DNA of 64,000 nt from Hyphomicrobiaceae bacterium (GTDB lineage: Bacteria > Pseudomonadota > Alphaproteobacteria > Rhizobiales > Hyphomicrobiaceae), in contig JAHDXT010000001.1 in the NCBI GenBank assembly GCA_023384095.1, forward strand, positions 124,001 to 188,000, given 5' to 3'. The translations under genes and the position numbers were made by a program. Position 1 is the stretch's first letter. Each line of letters opens with the position of its first letter. The notes beneath the pieces were generated by a model. It was not told the origin of the DNA. It saw only the letters and a list, made by a program, of their open reading frames with translations, and made no database searches. This document shows, one piece after another, positions 9,260 through 20,557 of the stretch.

Positions 9260-9591
9260 ATTGGATCGGCTTTCCGAATGAGCTTGCGGGTCCGGCGGTG
9301 ACCATAGCAGGCCTTGCCGCGGGCGCCATCGGCTCAAAAGTGAAGACATCAGTGGGATGCTTCAGGAGCTGCGGTGTCCGTCGCTCCACCCCACCCGCGC
9401 ATCGCGCCTGCGGCTCGACGCGCCCGCCCTCCCCGTCAAGGGGAGGGCATTAAGCGGACAGGCAGCGCGGCACCTTTCCCCAGCGGGCTCCGCAGGGAGG
9501 CCTCAGGCCGCGCCCTACTTCTCCCCTGCCCGCACGCGGGGAGGGGGTGGGGGTGAGCCGTCGCCAGCCTCTCGTCATTGCAGATGCGCCG
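9260..9591. other. intergenic region with palindromic repeats
   Basis: The 332 bases between the dehydratase start and the LysE-type gene stop contain no convincing gene. The right half consists of G/C-rich palindromic repeat sequence, listed separately. The left part would hold the dehydratase promoter, but no clear -35/-10 pair stands out. Confidence 0.6.
9426..9557. repeat. palindromic intergenic repeat (CCCTCCCC/GGGGAGGG family)
   Basis: A perfect palindrome gccctcccc-N5-ggggagggc occupies 9426-9448, and a second, imperfect one (ctcccc...ggggag, extended by gggtggggg) covers 9521-9557. Related units recur at 31411-31621 inside uvrA and at 39325-39354. This is a dispersed REP-like family whose translations typically read as proline/glycine-rich strings. 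Confidence 0.65.
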
Positions 9592-10215
9592 TCACGGCCG
9601 CCTTGCCGTCGCGAGCACCAGTCCGCCGACCAGGAGCAGCACGCCCGAAGCGCCGTCGAGCAGCCGCATGCGGCCGTTGGCGAGCACGCTGCGCACGCGG
9701 CCGAGCGCCAGCGTGTAGGCGATGTCGGCGATGCCGATGACGACGACGAAGGTCACGGCCAGCACGGCGAGCTGCAGCTCCAGATTGCCGCTGGTGTCGA
9801 CGAACTGCGGCAGGAACGCCCCCAGGAACAGCAGCACCTTCGGGTTGCTGAGACTCACGGCGAGCGCCTGCACGAACCAGCGGCTGCCGCCGGGAGCGCG
9901 CGCCGCGGCGGGGGCGATCGGGCTGCCGCGCCAGGCCCGCTGCAGGCGCTCGAGCCCGAGCCAGGCGAGGTAGAGCGCGCCGATCCACCGGATCACGTCG
10001 AACCAGTCGGACATGAAGACCATGAGCGAGGTCATGCCCAAGGCGGCCGCCGTGACGAGCAGGGAGAGGCCGGTAAGGCTGCCCGCGATGGTCCACAGGC
10101 CGGCGCGCAGTCCGTGCGCGGCGACGTTGGCGAGGATCAGCGACATCATCGGCCCCGGCGTCAGGGCGAGCAGCCAGCAGGCGCCGGCAAAGGCGAGGAG
10201 CAGCTCGAGCGACAT
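9592..10215 (-). CDS. LysE/RhtB-family amino-acid exporter
   Basis: The 207-residue integral membrane protein has about six hydrophobic segments. It carries the family N-terminal signature (LLALTPGPMMSLILANVAAHG) and the central SLSNPKVLLFLGAFLPQF motif characteristic of LysE/RhtB translocators, which export amino acids or related small amines from the cytoplasm. The ATG at 10215 begins MSLELLLAFAG, as expected for the family. It is co-directional with the upstream secreted hydrolase gene, 35 bases away, so the two may be co-transcribed. The exported compound cannot be read from the sequence. Confidence 0.88.
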   Translation of the reverse strand: MSLELLLAFAGACWLLALTPGPMMSLILANVAAHGLRAGLWTIAGSLTGLSLLVTAAALGMTSLMVFMSDWFDVIRWIGALYLAWLGLERLQRAWRGSPIAPAAARAPGGSRWFVQALAVSLSNPKVLLFLGAFLPQFVDTSGNLELQLAVLAVTFVVVIGIADIAYTLALGRVRSVLANGRMRLLDGASGVLLLVGGLVLATARRP

Positions 10216-10250
10216 GCGTTCGTTTCCAATCCGCTTCAGACGAAGGCCGT

Positions 10251-11054
10251 CTAATCTCGAAGCGCCGCGAGCCAGTCCGTGGTGACGCGGACGACCTCGA
10301 CGTCGAGGCCCCGAAAGCCGTGATAATGTTGCGCATCGCAGGGGTCGCCCGCTGCGCTGCCGCCCTTCAGGAGCTTGATATCGACCTTCTTGGCCGCGGT
10401 CAGCAGCTTACGGAACGACTCCGCCGAAGCGGCAGGAGTATATTTGCACTGGTCCTTCTCATGATAGACGATCAGCGCAGGCTGCTTGATCCGCCCCAAA
10501 TCCCCGACGCTTCGTTCGGCCGATGGCTGCCGCTCATCGATGTGGGTCAGCATGCCGGAGGTGAGGACGATGGCATCGGGGGCCTCGGCACCCGACAGCC
10601 TGGCCGCGGCATTGGCAACCGAGATGGCGCCGCGGCTCGTGCCGATCAGATGGACGGGCTGCGCGATTCCCCGCAGATGCTTGACCAGTGCGCCCATGTC
10701 GGCGGCATGCTCCGCCGACCAGCGGTACCTCGGAACGACGCCCTTGCCTTGCTTCAAATCGGGGGCGATGTCCGCCGTCGCGGTCACATAGCCGGCCTTG
10801 GCATACTGCGCCCGGGTCCGCACCAGCTGATTGCCGGCGCCCCAGCCGATCTTGCCGTCGGCGGAGAGGGCCAGATTCCCATGCGCGCCCGCGAGCAGGA
10901 TCACGCTGCCGACCGGCTTGTCGGGCTTGATCAGCAGAACGCGCATCTTCTGGCCGCGCGTGTCGATCTCCGCGACGCTTTCCTTCTGGGCGAGCGCGGC
11001 GCCCGAGACGACGAGCAGCAACGACACCAGGGCCATCCGCAAGGCGCTTCTCAT
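10251..11054 (-). CDS. exported alpha/beta-hydrolase-fold protein
   Basis: The 267-residue precursor has a clear signal peptide (MRSALRMALVSLLLVVSGAALA), so the mature protein is likely periplasmic. A G-x-S-x-G nucleophile elbow is visible as GTSRGAI, a possible acid in the VYHEKDQC segment, and a C-terminal histidine in the QHYHG segment, consistent with a serine hydrolase. The start ATG 11054 has a strong GGAGGGGG site. The neighbouring exporter gene may be in the same transcript. The substrate is unknown; esterase or dienelactone-hydrolase-like activity is possible. Confidence 0.75.
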   Translation of the reverse strand: MRSALRMALVSLLLVVSGAALAQKESVAEIDTRGQKMRVLLIKPDKPVGSVILLAGAHGNLALSADGKIGWGAGNQLVRTRAQYAKAGYVTATADIAPDLKQGKGVVPRYRWSAEHAADMGALVKHLRGIAQPVHLIGTSRGAISVANAAARLSGAEAPDAIVLTSGMLTHIDERQPSAERSVGDLGRIKQPALIVYHEKDQCKYTPAASAESFRKLLTAAKKVDIKLLKGGSAAGDPCDAQHYHGFRGLDVEVVRVTTDWLAALRD

Positions 11055-11163
11055 TGTCCCCCTCCGACCGATCGTGAATTGACGACTCCAACGCGGCCGA
11101 CCATAGACGCGCAGGCCCGCCGTAATCATCACCCCATCACTGAGCACGGGCTTTCAGCGGCAG

Positions 11164-13935
<2,772 letters not shown>

Positions 13936-14413
13936 GGTGATACCCGTCCAGACACAGCGGAACGCACGCCGTCAGGGGCGTGCGTTCCGAAGCAATCAGG
14001 TCATAGGAATGTATACTCCGGCAGGGCACGCGCCCGCAACTCGGCCTGCGGTGTCGTACTCAGCCAAAGATGGGGGCTCTTTCGCACCGATGGAAGCCTT
14101 CCGCGACCTCATGGCCATGGCGGGGCCGCTGGCTTGACGGCACTTCGGGTGCGCCCTCGGGCGCGTGCCGAAGCCGATCCTCCGCGGAGACGGATCGCCG
14201 CGCCTCTCGGAGTACGTCCACCGTTTCCGATCTGAGCCTTACAGTCCGGTGCAGCAGAGCGCTTGATTTCTCGGTCTGCACGGCGGCGATCTGCGCGCCC
14301 TGCTCTCGGCCGTCCACACGCGAGCCCCCCGAACCACGCGCACGCGGAGAGAGAACCGCAACAGATTCATCGGACCAACTTTCAGGACGGGCTCTTAGTC
14401 AGTCGGTTCGTCT
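13936..14413. other. intergenic region upstream of gyrA
   Basis: The 478 bases between the LuxR-type gene stop and the gyrA start hold a perfect hairpin next to gyrA (13959-13988). Otherwise there are only short frames of unconvincing composition on both strands; I recognise no gene or RNA in them. The gyrA promoter must lie here. Confidence 0.55.
13959..13988. repeat. perfect 12-bp hairpin in the gyrA leader
   Basis: ggaacgcacgcc (13959-13970) and its exact reverse complement ggcgtgcgttcc (13977-13988) flank a 6-base loop. It ends 23 bases before the gyrA TTG start and has no following T-run, so it does not look like an intrinsic terminator. It could be a protein-binding site or a leader structure. 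Confidence 0.65.
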
Positions 14414-15535
14414 TCATCCCTCGGTCGGAATCCGGCTCAGCAAGAGCACAAGCTGTGGCTGGCTACGCGTACCTGTTTTGGCGAAGATGTCACGCAGGTG
14501 AGCGCGCCCTGTGTTGTGCGCTATGCCCATGCGGCGCACTGCAGCAGGCAAGCCGATGCCGTCCGCGAGCAGTGCTGCGAGCTCCGCTTCCCGGTGAGAC
14601 AAGCCGAAGACCTGCTGGAGGTCTTCTTCTGGCAAGCCGCCGTCGAAGGAGCTGATGAAGATTAGCGCGGCTGGAGCGTCCTGCAGATGCAGATATTGAC
14701 CGCGCGGCAGTGCAGCGATGCGCACGGCGAGCGGCAGCTTGCGTCCGCGCCGCGTGATCGCCAGCAGGGATCGCCTGCCAGCTACGGGCTCGCCTCGCAT
14801 GGAGAGTGTTTCAGCAATCAACGCCTGCAGCGCACGATCATCGGCAGCCTGCTCCGCCGACAGTTTCTGCCTTATGATTCGAAGACCGTCTCCAGCAGCC
14901 AGCATGCGCTCCGCTTTGCGATTAGCCTGCGTGACGTGGCCGCGACCATCAACTTCGACAATGCCCCACGGCGATACCTGCTGCACCAGTGCCGCAGCCG
15001 CCGATTGCGCACCGGCTCTTTGCAGGAGCCGCCAGAGCCGCCAGGCGCCCTCGATATTCGGCAGCAGTCGGCGGAAGGCCGCAATCTGGTCTTCGTCGGG
15101 ATGGCCTTGGTGCGCGGTGAACTCGATGGAAGCAAATACCGAAATATCGCCAACATCGACGAGCCTTGCGCCGACGAAATAGCGGGTGCCGTTTGTGCGC
15201 TCCATCCAGTCATAGAACTCGTGCCGGCGGATAGCCGCCTCGGGCAGAATAGCTCGATCGCAGACCACGTGCGGGCCCGGTTGAAGCAAGGAGTACCGCA
15301 TGCGTGGATTGATCCGGTTCATCCGCTCGACGTATTGGCCGGCACCGGGCTCGAGTCCGTAGACGACGAAGTCCTCGAAAGCTCCCGTCCTACGGTTGAG
15401 GCTGAACAAGGCGCTGCCGGCCCCTCCGACACAGTCGGCCACCTCCTTCAGGACAGCGCTCCACGGGATCGCGCCGGCACCCGCCGCTTGCAGCCGGCTC
15501 ACAAGCGACAGCAGCTTGTTTTCTGCGCCCCGCAT
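14414..15535 (-). CDS. LuxR-type transcriptional regulator with N-terminal sensor region
   Basis: The 373-residue protein ends in a LuxR/FixJ-type helix-turn-helix: LSHREAELAALLADGIGLPAAVRRMGIAHNTGRAHLRDIFAKTGT (about residues 305-355) carries the classic scissors-grip pattern. Residues 1-180 form an unknown sensory region, and about 190-290 look PAS-like (GIVEVDGRGHVTQANRKAERML). The start is set at ATG 15535 after AAGGCGGGG; the open frame back to 15694 is rich in unlikely sequence. It is the last gene of the leftward block of exported-protein genes and may regulate them. The ligand or signal is unknown. Confidence 0.8.
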   Translation of the reverse strand: MRGAENKLLSLVSRLQAAGAGAIPWSAVLKEVADCVGGAGSALFSLNRRTGAFEDFVVYGLEPGAGQYVERMNRINPRMRYSLLQPGPHVVCDRAILPEAAIRRHEFYDWMERTNGTRYFVGARLVDVGDISVFASIEFTAHQGHPDEDQIAAFRRLLPNIEGAWRLWRLLQRAGAQSAAAALVQQVSPWGIVEVDGRGHVTQANRKAERMLAAGDGLRIIRQKLSAEQAADDRALQALIAETLSMRGEPVAGRRSLLAITRRGRKLPLAVRIAALPRGQYLHLQDAPAALIFISSFDGGLPEEDLQQVFGLSHREAELAALLADGIGLPAAVRRMGIAHNTGRAHLRDIFAKTGTRSQPQLVLLLSRIPTEG

Positions 15536-15666
15536 CCCCGCCTTGCCTGCTGGAGGGCAGCCGCGACAAGCACAAAGCCGACGGTGGCTGCTCGCACCTT
15601 TGCTCCAGTAAGAGCAATACGGAAGATAATCCAGCAACACTGCAGATGGGAAGCATATTGGTGCGA

Positions 15667-16296
15667 CTACTGCTCTTGCGAGACCGATGTGCACCGGATG
15701 ATCCAGCGCTCCGGCCTATGACAGCCGTACGGAGCCGCGACAATGCTCTGACCGTGGCTGTACGTGCCGCACGCCGCCGAGTTGGGATCACAGCCGCACA
15801 GGTTCTCGCCGAAATGACCGCACACCGGCTGTGTGTGGTTCGGGACCCAGCCCGTCGTCCAATCGCCACCCGGGCCGCTCAGCTTGTCCCAGCGCGATTT
15901 GTAGAGAACATTTTTGACACCGGAGATACAGCAGTTTCGGGCCAATGGTTGCGGCACGACATGCTTCAGCCAGCAGCGCGGCTGCGGCCCTTGAACGCCC
16001 GGCTGGACGTAGGTCCAGGCACGGCAACGTTGGTCCTGCTGGCACGCCGCCTGGCAGTGTCGCGGATCCGCGGCCACCGGGAAGTTGGCGTAATCTCCTC
16101 CCAACCGGTCGACGTTCCATTCCAAGCTCTGACCTGCAGCACCTGCACTGACGATGACGAGGCCGATCAGCACCAGGAGGAAACTCAAGATCGGTAATGA
16201 TCCGACTCGCCTCCGGTCTCGGCGAGGTTGCTCCCGGACAGGAGGCGAAGATGCCGGACCGGCAATCGCTAAGCTCCTCGAATATGGAAATGGCAT
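15667..16296 (-). CDS. exported cysteine-rich PAN/Apple-like domain protein
   Basis: The 209-residue product has an internal hydrophobic segment (ILSFLLVLIGLVIVSAGAAG, about residues 32-51) that may act as a signal or anchor. A PAN/Apple-like region follows: DYANFPVAADPRHCQAACQQ, CRAWTYVQPG and RCWLKHVVP are the usual PAN blocks, with paired cysteines. The C-terminal third is also cysteine-rich (VCGHFGENLCGCDPNSAACG). PAN domains bind proteins or carbohydrates outside the cytoplasm. ATG 16296 has a GGGAG site nine bases upstream. It belongs to the 14.4-22 kb exported-protein block, with gaps of 97 and 131 bases to its neighbours. Confidence 0.72.
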   Translation of the reverse strand: MPFPYSRSLAIAGPASSPPVREQPRRDRRRVGSLPILSFLLVLIGLVIVSAGAAGQSLEWNVDRLGGDYANFPVAADPRHCQAACQQDQRCRAWTYVQPGVQGPQPRCWLKHVVPQPLARNCCISGVKNVLYKSRWDKLSGPGGDWTTGWVPNHTQPVCGHFGENLCGCDPNSAACGTYSHGQSIVAAPYGCHRPERWIIRCTSVSQEQ

Positions 16297-16393
16297 CGCT
16301 GCTTTCTCCCGACGCAAAAGGCCCGATGAAGCTGGTTTGCTGTTCTTTTCGCGATCTCGCGCACCTGCGTGGGGTAGGCCAGCTCTACGCCGG

Positions 16394-16690
16394 TTAGTAC
16401 TTCCGGCAGTCGATGCGTCCGGCGGCGATATCCGGAGAATGATGACTGCGGTCGACGTGATGCAGCCAGCAGGCGTGCTTCCAGGCCCAGGCCTCGTTCC
16501 AGAAAGAGGCCACGCGCGACCAGCCGGGCTGACTCCAGTTCGAGACCGCAACCCCGATCGTGCAGGGGCGCACATTGCAGTTGCGGAACACCGACCATGA
16601 CTGCATGTGCTGTTGAGCCCACACAGCTTCGCTGGCCATTGCCAGTGTCAGTGTCAGGCCGATCGCGGCGACACGCATCCTCCGGATCAT
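16394..16690 (-). CDS. small exported Trp/Cys/His-rich protein
   Basis: The 98-residue precursor has a signal peptide (IRRMRVAAIGLTLTLAMASEAVWA). The mature part of about 70 residues is unusually rich in Trp, His and Cys. Its KHACWLHHVDRSHH segment resembles the RCWLKHVVP block of the PAN-like neighbour, so it may be a minimal relative of that domain; this is inference. The ATG at 16690 is preceded by GAGGGAGGAG. It starts 30 bases after the stop of the upstream small gene, suggesting one transcript. I do not recognise a named family. Confidence 0.7.
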   Translation of the reverse strand: MIRRMRVAAIGLTLTLAMASEAVWAQQHMQSWSVFRNCNVRPCTIGVAVSNWSQPGWSRVASFWNEAWAWKHACWLHHVDRSHHSPDIAAGRIDCRKY

Positions 16691-16720
16691 GATCTCCTCC
16701 CTCTGCCGCAGAACCTGCAT

Positions 16721-17062
16721 TCATGGGCAGTGCAGCGCCTGAGTTCCGGGCTTCTTATGACACCGGATCGCGCCGATGCTACGTCCAGCGGCCGCATTCC
16801 AGGCATCGAGGACCTGGCGCCGCTGCGCCTCCTGGCGTTGCCGCCGGATGGCGCGATCGACCTGCTGCGCTCGGGCGGCCATCTCGGCAGCCGACAGGAA
16901 CTGCATCAGCAGCTCATTGGCCTTGAACCGGGCAAGCCTCTCGCTGCGAGTCTCTGCGTCAGCGCTGCCCGACCATGCAGGGACGAGCCACACGGACAAG
17001 ATCAGGATCAAGAGCTGCTGACGCACGCGCCAAAACGCGGGTGTGCTACGCTCTGATGGCAT
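16721..17062 (-). CDS. small exported protein with C-terminal CHK-P-T-HC motif
   Basis: The 113-residue protein has an N-terminal hydrophobic segment (QQLLILILSVWLVPAWSGSADA) expected to direct export, then an alpha-helical charged stretch (about residues 45-90). It ends in RCHKKPGTQALHCP. The same terminal pattern, C-H-K-x-P-x-T-x4-H-C allowing for one-residue spacing differences, ends the 1103-residue protein encoded directly upstream, linking the two products. The start is taken at ATG 17062; a GTG at 17077 is possible. The family is unknown, and the shared tail suggests a common sorting or metal/disulfide function. Confidence 0.7.
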   Translation of the reverse strand: MPSERSTPAFWRVRQQLLILILSVWLVPAWSGSADAETRSERLARFKANELLMQFLSAAEMAARAQQVDRAIRRQRQEAQRRQVLDAWNAAAGRSIGAIRCHKKPGTQALHCP

Positions 17063-17214
17063 GGGTCCGTCCTCCACCTCTCCACCAGCCGTCCCCGAGC
17101 TATCCTGCGGACCCGCCCGCTGCCGGGCAATCGATTAAAATGGTCCAATTGGACTACATGCAGGGATGTGATGAGCTGCGTAAAGCAGGTGCTCGCGCGC
17201 AATCAGAGGGGCAC

Positions 17215-20200
17215 TCAATTCGAGCCGCAGTGGACCTGACCGGTGTAAGGGTTCTTGTGGCAGCGGCGCTGCGGCCGATTGCGTTGCTTCGCCGCCTGGA
17301 CGGCGGCCACCGCCGCCGCGACCGCAGCTGCGGCCGCTGAGGGGTCATACGTCGGCGGCCGCCGGCGATTGCCGCCTTTCGCAACGGTCTGGTGCTCGCA
17401 CCAGTACTGTCCATTGCGCTTGTAGACGCGGATCAGCCGGTCGCCGTGCTGGCGGCGGCAGTCGGCCTCCGCCGCCGCGCGCTGGCCGGCCTGTGACAGC
17501 AAACAGTCGTAGCTGCCGTCGGCGCGAATGGGGCCGGCGTACCAGCCCGAGCCCGGGTTATTGGCGTTGCACCAGGCATCGGCCGTCTTTTTGCCGGGCA
17601 GGCAGGCGAACCCGCCCCGCGAATCGATGTTTGTGGCCACGTGGCCTTGGCCATTCCTGGCGACGCACCACGCGTCTGCCGCCGCCTGTGTCGGTTGGCA
17701 GAAGAAGCGGCCATCCTCGAGCACGTGGCCCACGACATAGCCGGGACCGTAATCCTTGATGCAGGTCGCCTGTCGCTGCTCGACCGCCTCTCGAGCGCGC
17801 GCCTCCGCCACCTCGCGTTCCCGGTCCTTGCACAGGCCGATCGCATTGCCGAGCGCGGCCTTGATTGCGCCGGCCGCCGGATTTGACACCTTGGCGAACG
17901 CCGTTTGCCACCGGGTTATGGCGCTCGCATCGCACGCGTCGACCGCCTGCTGTCCGGCGTGAATGGCATCCTCGAGCTTGTCCACGCGTGCAATGCCATC
18001 CGTCAACTTGCCGGCGAGGTCGGCGCAGCCGGGGAGGCGGGCGCTGCTCAAGCTCCCGCGCGCGGCGACCAGGCTTGCCCTGGTCTGCGCGAGCTGCCCC
18101 GCGCTGAACTCCTCTTTGGCTCGCTCATATCGTGCGTTGGCCAGCGAGATGGCCTCGATCTGCGCGAGCAGCGATTGCAGCCCCGTGTTATGCACCGATC
18201 CATAGCGCTCCCGCAGCGTTTCCAGCTCCGCACCATCGCAGCGCTCGGCGGCCCCGCGCGCCTCGGTCAGGATCTGCTCCATGCGGTCGGCCCGGCTCAA
18301 GCCTTCGGCGATCTTGCCGGCAAGCTCCGAGCAGTCCGGCGTTCCTCCAAGTTCGTCGATAGCGCTTTTCGACTGCTGGAGCTGGGACCGTGCCGCGCTC
18401 ATATCTCCCTCGGAATAGGTCTCTCTGGCGGCGGCGTAAGCGGATTGGGCGGCGGAAATCCGTGCATTGATCGACTCGAGCCGCGCGATGTGGGCCATAG
18501 CCGCCTGGGAGCCCGAAGCAGCGGCCGCGCGCAACCCGGAGACGATATCCGCGTTGCGTCGCTGATCGCAGGTCGGCGCGGCAAGCGGCACCTCCGGCGG
18601 CGGATCCTCGCCCGGAATATCTCCGGGAGATGCATCGGCCGTCCGGATCATGTCGCCGATCCCCTCGCCACGCTTCAACGCCTCGCAGACGTCCATGACG
18701 GTGAAATCGCCGCGCAGCGTCACCCGCTTCTCACGCACCGCCTTCATGAACTTGCCGCACAGCGAGCGGACGTGCTCGGCCCGCTCCTCGGTCTTGCCGC
18801 TCCACCAGTCGCGAGCGCTGTCCCACGCGCTGATGTGGCGGTCGAGGCACGTGCGCGGCAGGCTCGAGCCGCGCAACAGCGCATCGGCCTCAGGTGTCGG
18901 GGACATCCACTCACCGGCAGCACAGGCTACCGTCCAGGCGCCGTAGATGGCGGCAACCGCCGGATAACGCTCCACCAGCGCCGTCAGCGCGCCGGTTTCG
19001 GCGAGCGACTTGCGCAGCTCCTGCGCCTCCTCGAGCAAGGCTTGTGCTTCGTCCTTCGGGGTTGCCGGGTCGAGCGCCCTCTCCATCTTCTCGAAGTAAT
19101 CCTTGAGCTGGCCGGCCGCCAAGGCGACATCGGCCGCCGTCGCCGCCTTGCCGAGCGCGTCCAAGGCATCGGCAGCGGCTGCAAGTCTCTTGTGCCCAAA
19201 CCCGGACTTCGCCAGGTCGTCGAGCTTGCTTGCGGCGCGCGCCGCATCATCCGCGCTGCCCCCAGCTCGCGCCAGGTCATCGGCGAGACTGGCCGATCCC
19301 GGCGACAGCCGGCCGGCCCTGGCGCTGGCATGCAGGATGTCGTCGACCAGGCCCGGGCCGCTGTTGCTTCGGATGCGGGCCAATACGCCGGCACGCCGAT
19401 CCGCCGGCAATCCTTCCAGAATCTTCGCGATGTCGTCCGCCATGTCGGGATTGAACGCGGGGTTCTTTTTCGCGACCTGTCCCATGGTCTCGGCCAGGTC
19501 CTCCATGGCGCCCAGCCGCGATGCATCGGCCGCCGCGTGCGCCTCGCGGATGGCGGCGACATTGTGCGGCGAGCGTTTGGAGCCGAGCTCGGCGATCGTC
19601 GTGCCCCGGTTGCGTGGCGGCAGCCCTTCCTGCTTGCGCAGGAAGTCATCGAGGGACTCCAGGCGGGAGGTATACTTCTGCTCCTGCGCCATGGTGCGGA
19701 AGATTTCTGCCCGGTGCGCCGGGTCGCTGAAGTAGCCAGGGCCCTTGCCCAGCAGGTCCTCGATCTTGCTCCCCTTCTTCTGTGCGAACGCATTCATCTC
19801 CTCCGTGTAGCCGGAGACGTGCTGCGGGCCGATCTTGCTGCCGTCCTTGGCGCGGCTGATACGCTCGTATTCGGCCGCGAACCGGTTCTTGTAGGCATCA
19901 TTGTTCATTTTCCCGATTTCGCGGAACTCGGCCGGATCGGTGACGACCCTCGGATCGGCCATGAAGTCGGTGTCGAGCTTGTTGTGCCAGTTGTCACGGG
20001 TCGGTACGGGTGCCCCGCTTTGTTTCAGAAATTCGTTGACGCGGCTATTGTAGCCGCCCTGCATCTGCTTGATCTGGTCCTTGCTCTGGACCACCGTGAT
20101 GTAGTCGGAATCGGTACCCGGGCTGAATGTCTGCGAGGTGCGCTGCTGAACGGTGAACTCCGCTCCAGCGGCATTCGCGGCCTCGCGTGCGAAGCGCTGG

Positions 20201-20526
20201 TTCAACTGGTCGAAGTCGCTCTGGGCTGCCTGATAGACGCTGTTGGGAATCTCGTTATTGAGGCGGGCGGCATTGATCGCATCATTGTTCGCGAACAGGA
20301 CGGCACGATCCTTGTCGCTGAGAATGCCGGCCGAATGACCGCCGCGTCTGTTCACCTCATCGAGGCGTCCGATCACATCGCGCACCTCGGCCGACAAAGT
20401 GCTGTCGGCCCAGGAGAGATTGGGACCGGCAGCGATGAAGAGGGCAAGAAGCGCGGCAATGAAGAGACAGCATCGCCGTGCAGCGCCGGACCTCCGAGGT
20501 GGAAGCACTCTGCGGTGAGATGTCAT
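17215..20526 (-). CDS. large exported repeat protein of unknown function
   Basis: The 1103-residue precursor has a signal peptide of about 40 residues ending SWA-D. Residues 41-640 are predicted helical and hydrophilic, with an alanine-rich helical centre (about 340-500) and a few cysteines. Residues 686-763 and 790-865 are two copies of a helical unit sharing the pattern C-x-ELAGK-x3-G-x2-R-x-D-x2-E...C. Residues 922-1047 are four tandem units of 25-37 residues, each with a Cys pair about 20 apart (C922/C943, C954/C975, C986/C1008, C1023/C1043) and an internal DG/RGG-[FY] turn. An Ala-rich linker leads to a terminal CHKNPYTGQVHC motif. The gene lies 31 bases after the HtrA-like gene. I recognise no known family. 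Confidence 0.85.
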   Translation of the reverse strand: MTSHRRVLPPRRSGAARRCCLFIAALLALFIAAGPNLSWADSTLSAEVRDVIGRLDEVNRRGGHSAGILSDKDRAVLFANNDAINAARLNNEIPNSVYQAAQSDFDQLNQRFAREAANAAGAEFTVQQRTSQTFSPGTDSDYITVVQSKDQIKQMQGGYNSRVNEFLKQSGAPVPTRDNWHNKLDTDFMADPRVVTDPAEFREIGKMNNDAYKNRFAAEYERISRAKDGSKIGPQHVSGYTEEMNAFAQKKGSKIEDLLGKGPGYFSDPAHRAEIFRTMAQEQKYTSRLESLDDFLRKQEGLPPRNRGTTIAELGSKRSPHNVAAIREAHAAADASRLGAMEDLAETMGQVAKKNPAFNPDMADDIAKILEGLPADRRAGVLARIRSNSGPGLVDDILHASARAGRLSPGSASLADDLARAGGSADDAARAASKLDDLAKSGFGHKRLAAAADALDALGKAATAADVALAAGQLKDYFEKMERALDPATPKDEAQALLEEAQELRKSLAETGALTALVERYPAVAAIYGAWTVACAAGEWMSPTPEADALLRGSSLPRTCLDRHISAWDSARDWWSGKTEERAEHVRSLCGKFMKAVREKRVTLRGDFTVMDVCEALKRGEGIGDMIRTADASPGDIPGEDPPPEVPLAAPTCDQRRNADIVSGLRAAAASGSQAAMAHIARLESINARISAAQSAYAAARETYSEGDMSAARSQLQQSKSAIDELGGTPDCSELAGKIAEGLSRADRMEQILTEARGAAERCDGAELETLRERYGSVHNTGLQSLLAQIEAISLANARYERAKEEFSAGQLAQTRASLVAARGSLSSARLPGCADLAGKLTDGIARVDKLEDAIHAGQQAVDACDASAITRWQTAFAKVSNPAAGAIKAALGNAIGLCKDREREVAEARAREAVEQRQATCIKDYGPGYVVGHVLEDGRFFCQPTQAAADAWCVARNGQGHVATNIDSRGGFACLPGKKTADAWCNANNPGSGWYAGPIRADGSYDCLLSQAGQRAAAEADCRRQHGDRLIRVYKRNGQYWCEHQTVAKGGNRRRPPTYDPSAAAAAVAAAVAAVQAAKQRNRPQRRCHKNPYTGQVHCGSN

Positions 20527-20557
20527 GACACCCTCGTCGGCGCTGCTGTCCTCGAGA

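Noticed and set aside
9592..10215. LysE-type exporter as part of a lysine-specific regulon
   Set aside because: No lysine-responsive regulator or riboswitch is visible, so substrate specificity was not assigned.
14060..14317. Short frames on both strands between gyrA and the LuxR gene
   Set aside because: No start context or family resemblance was found; the region is described as intergenic.
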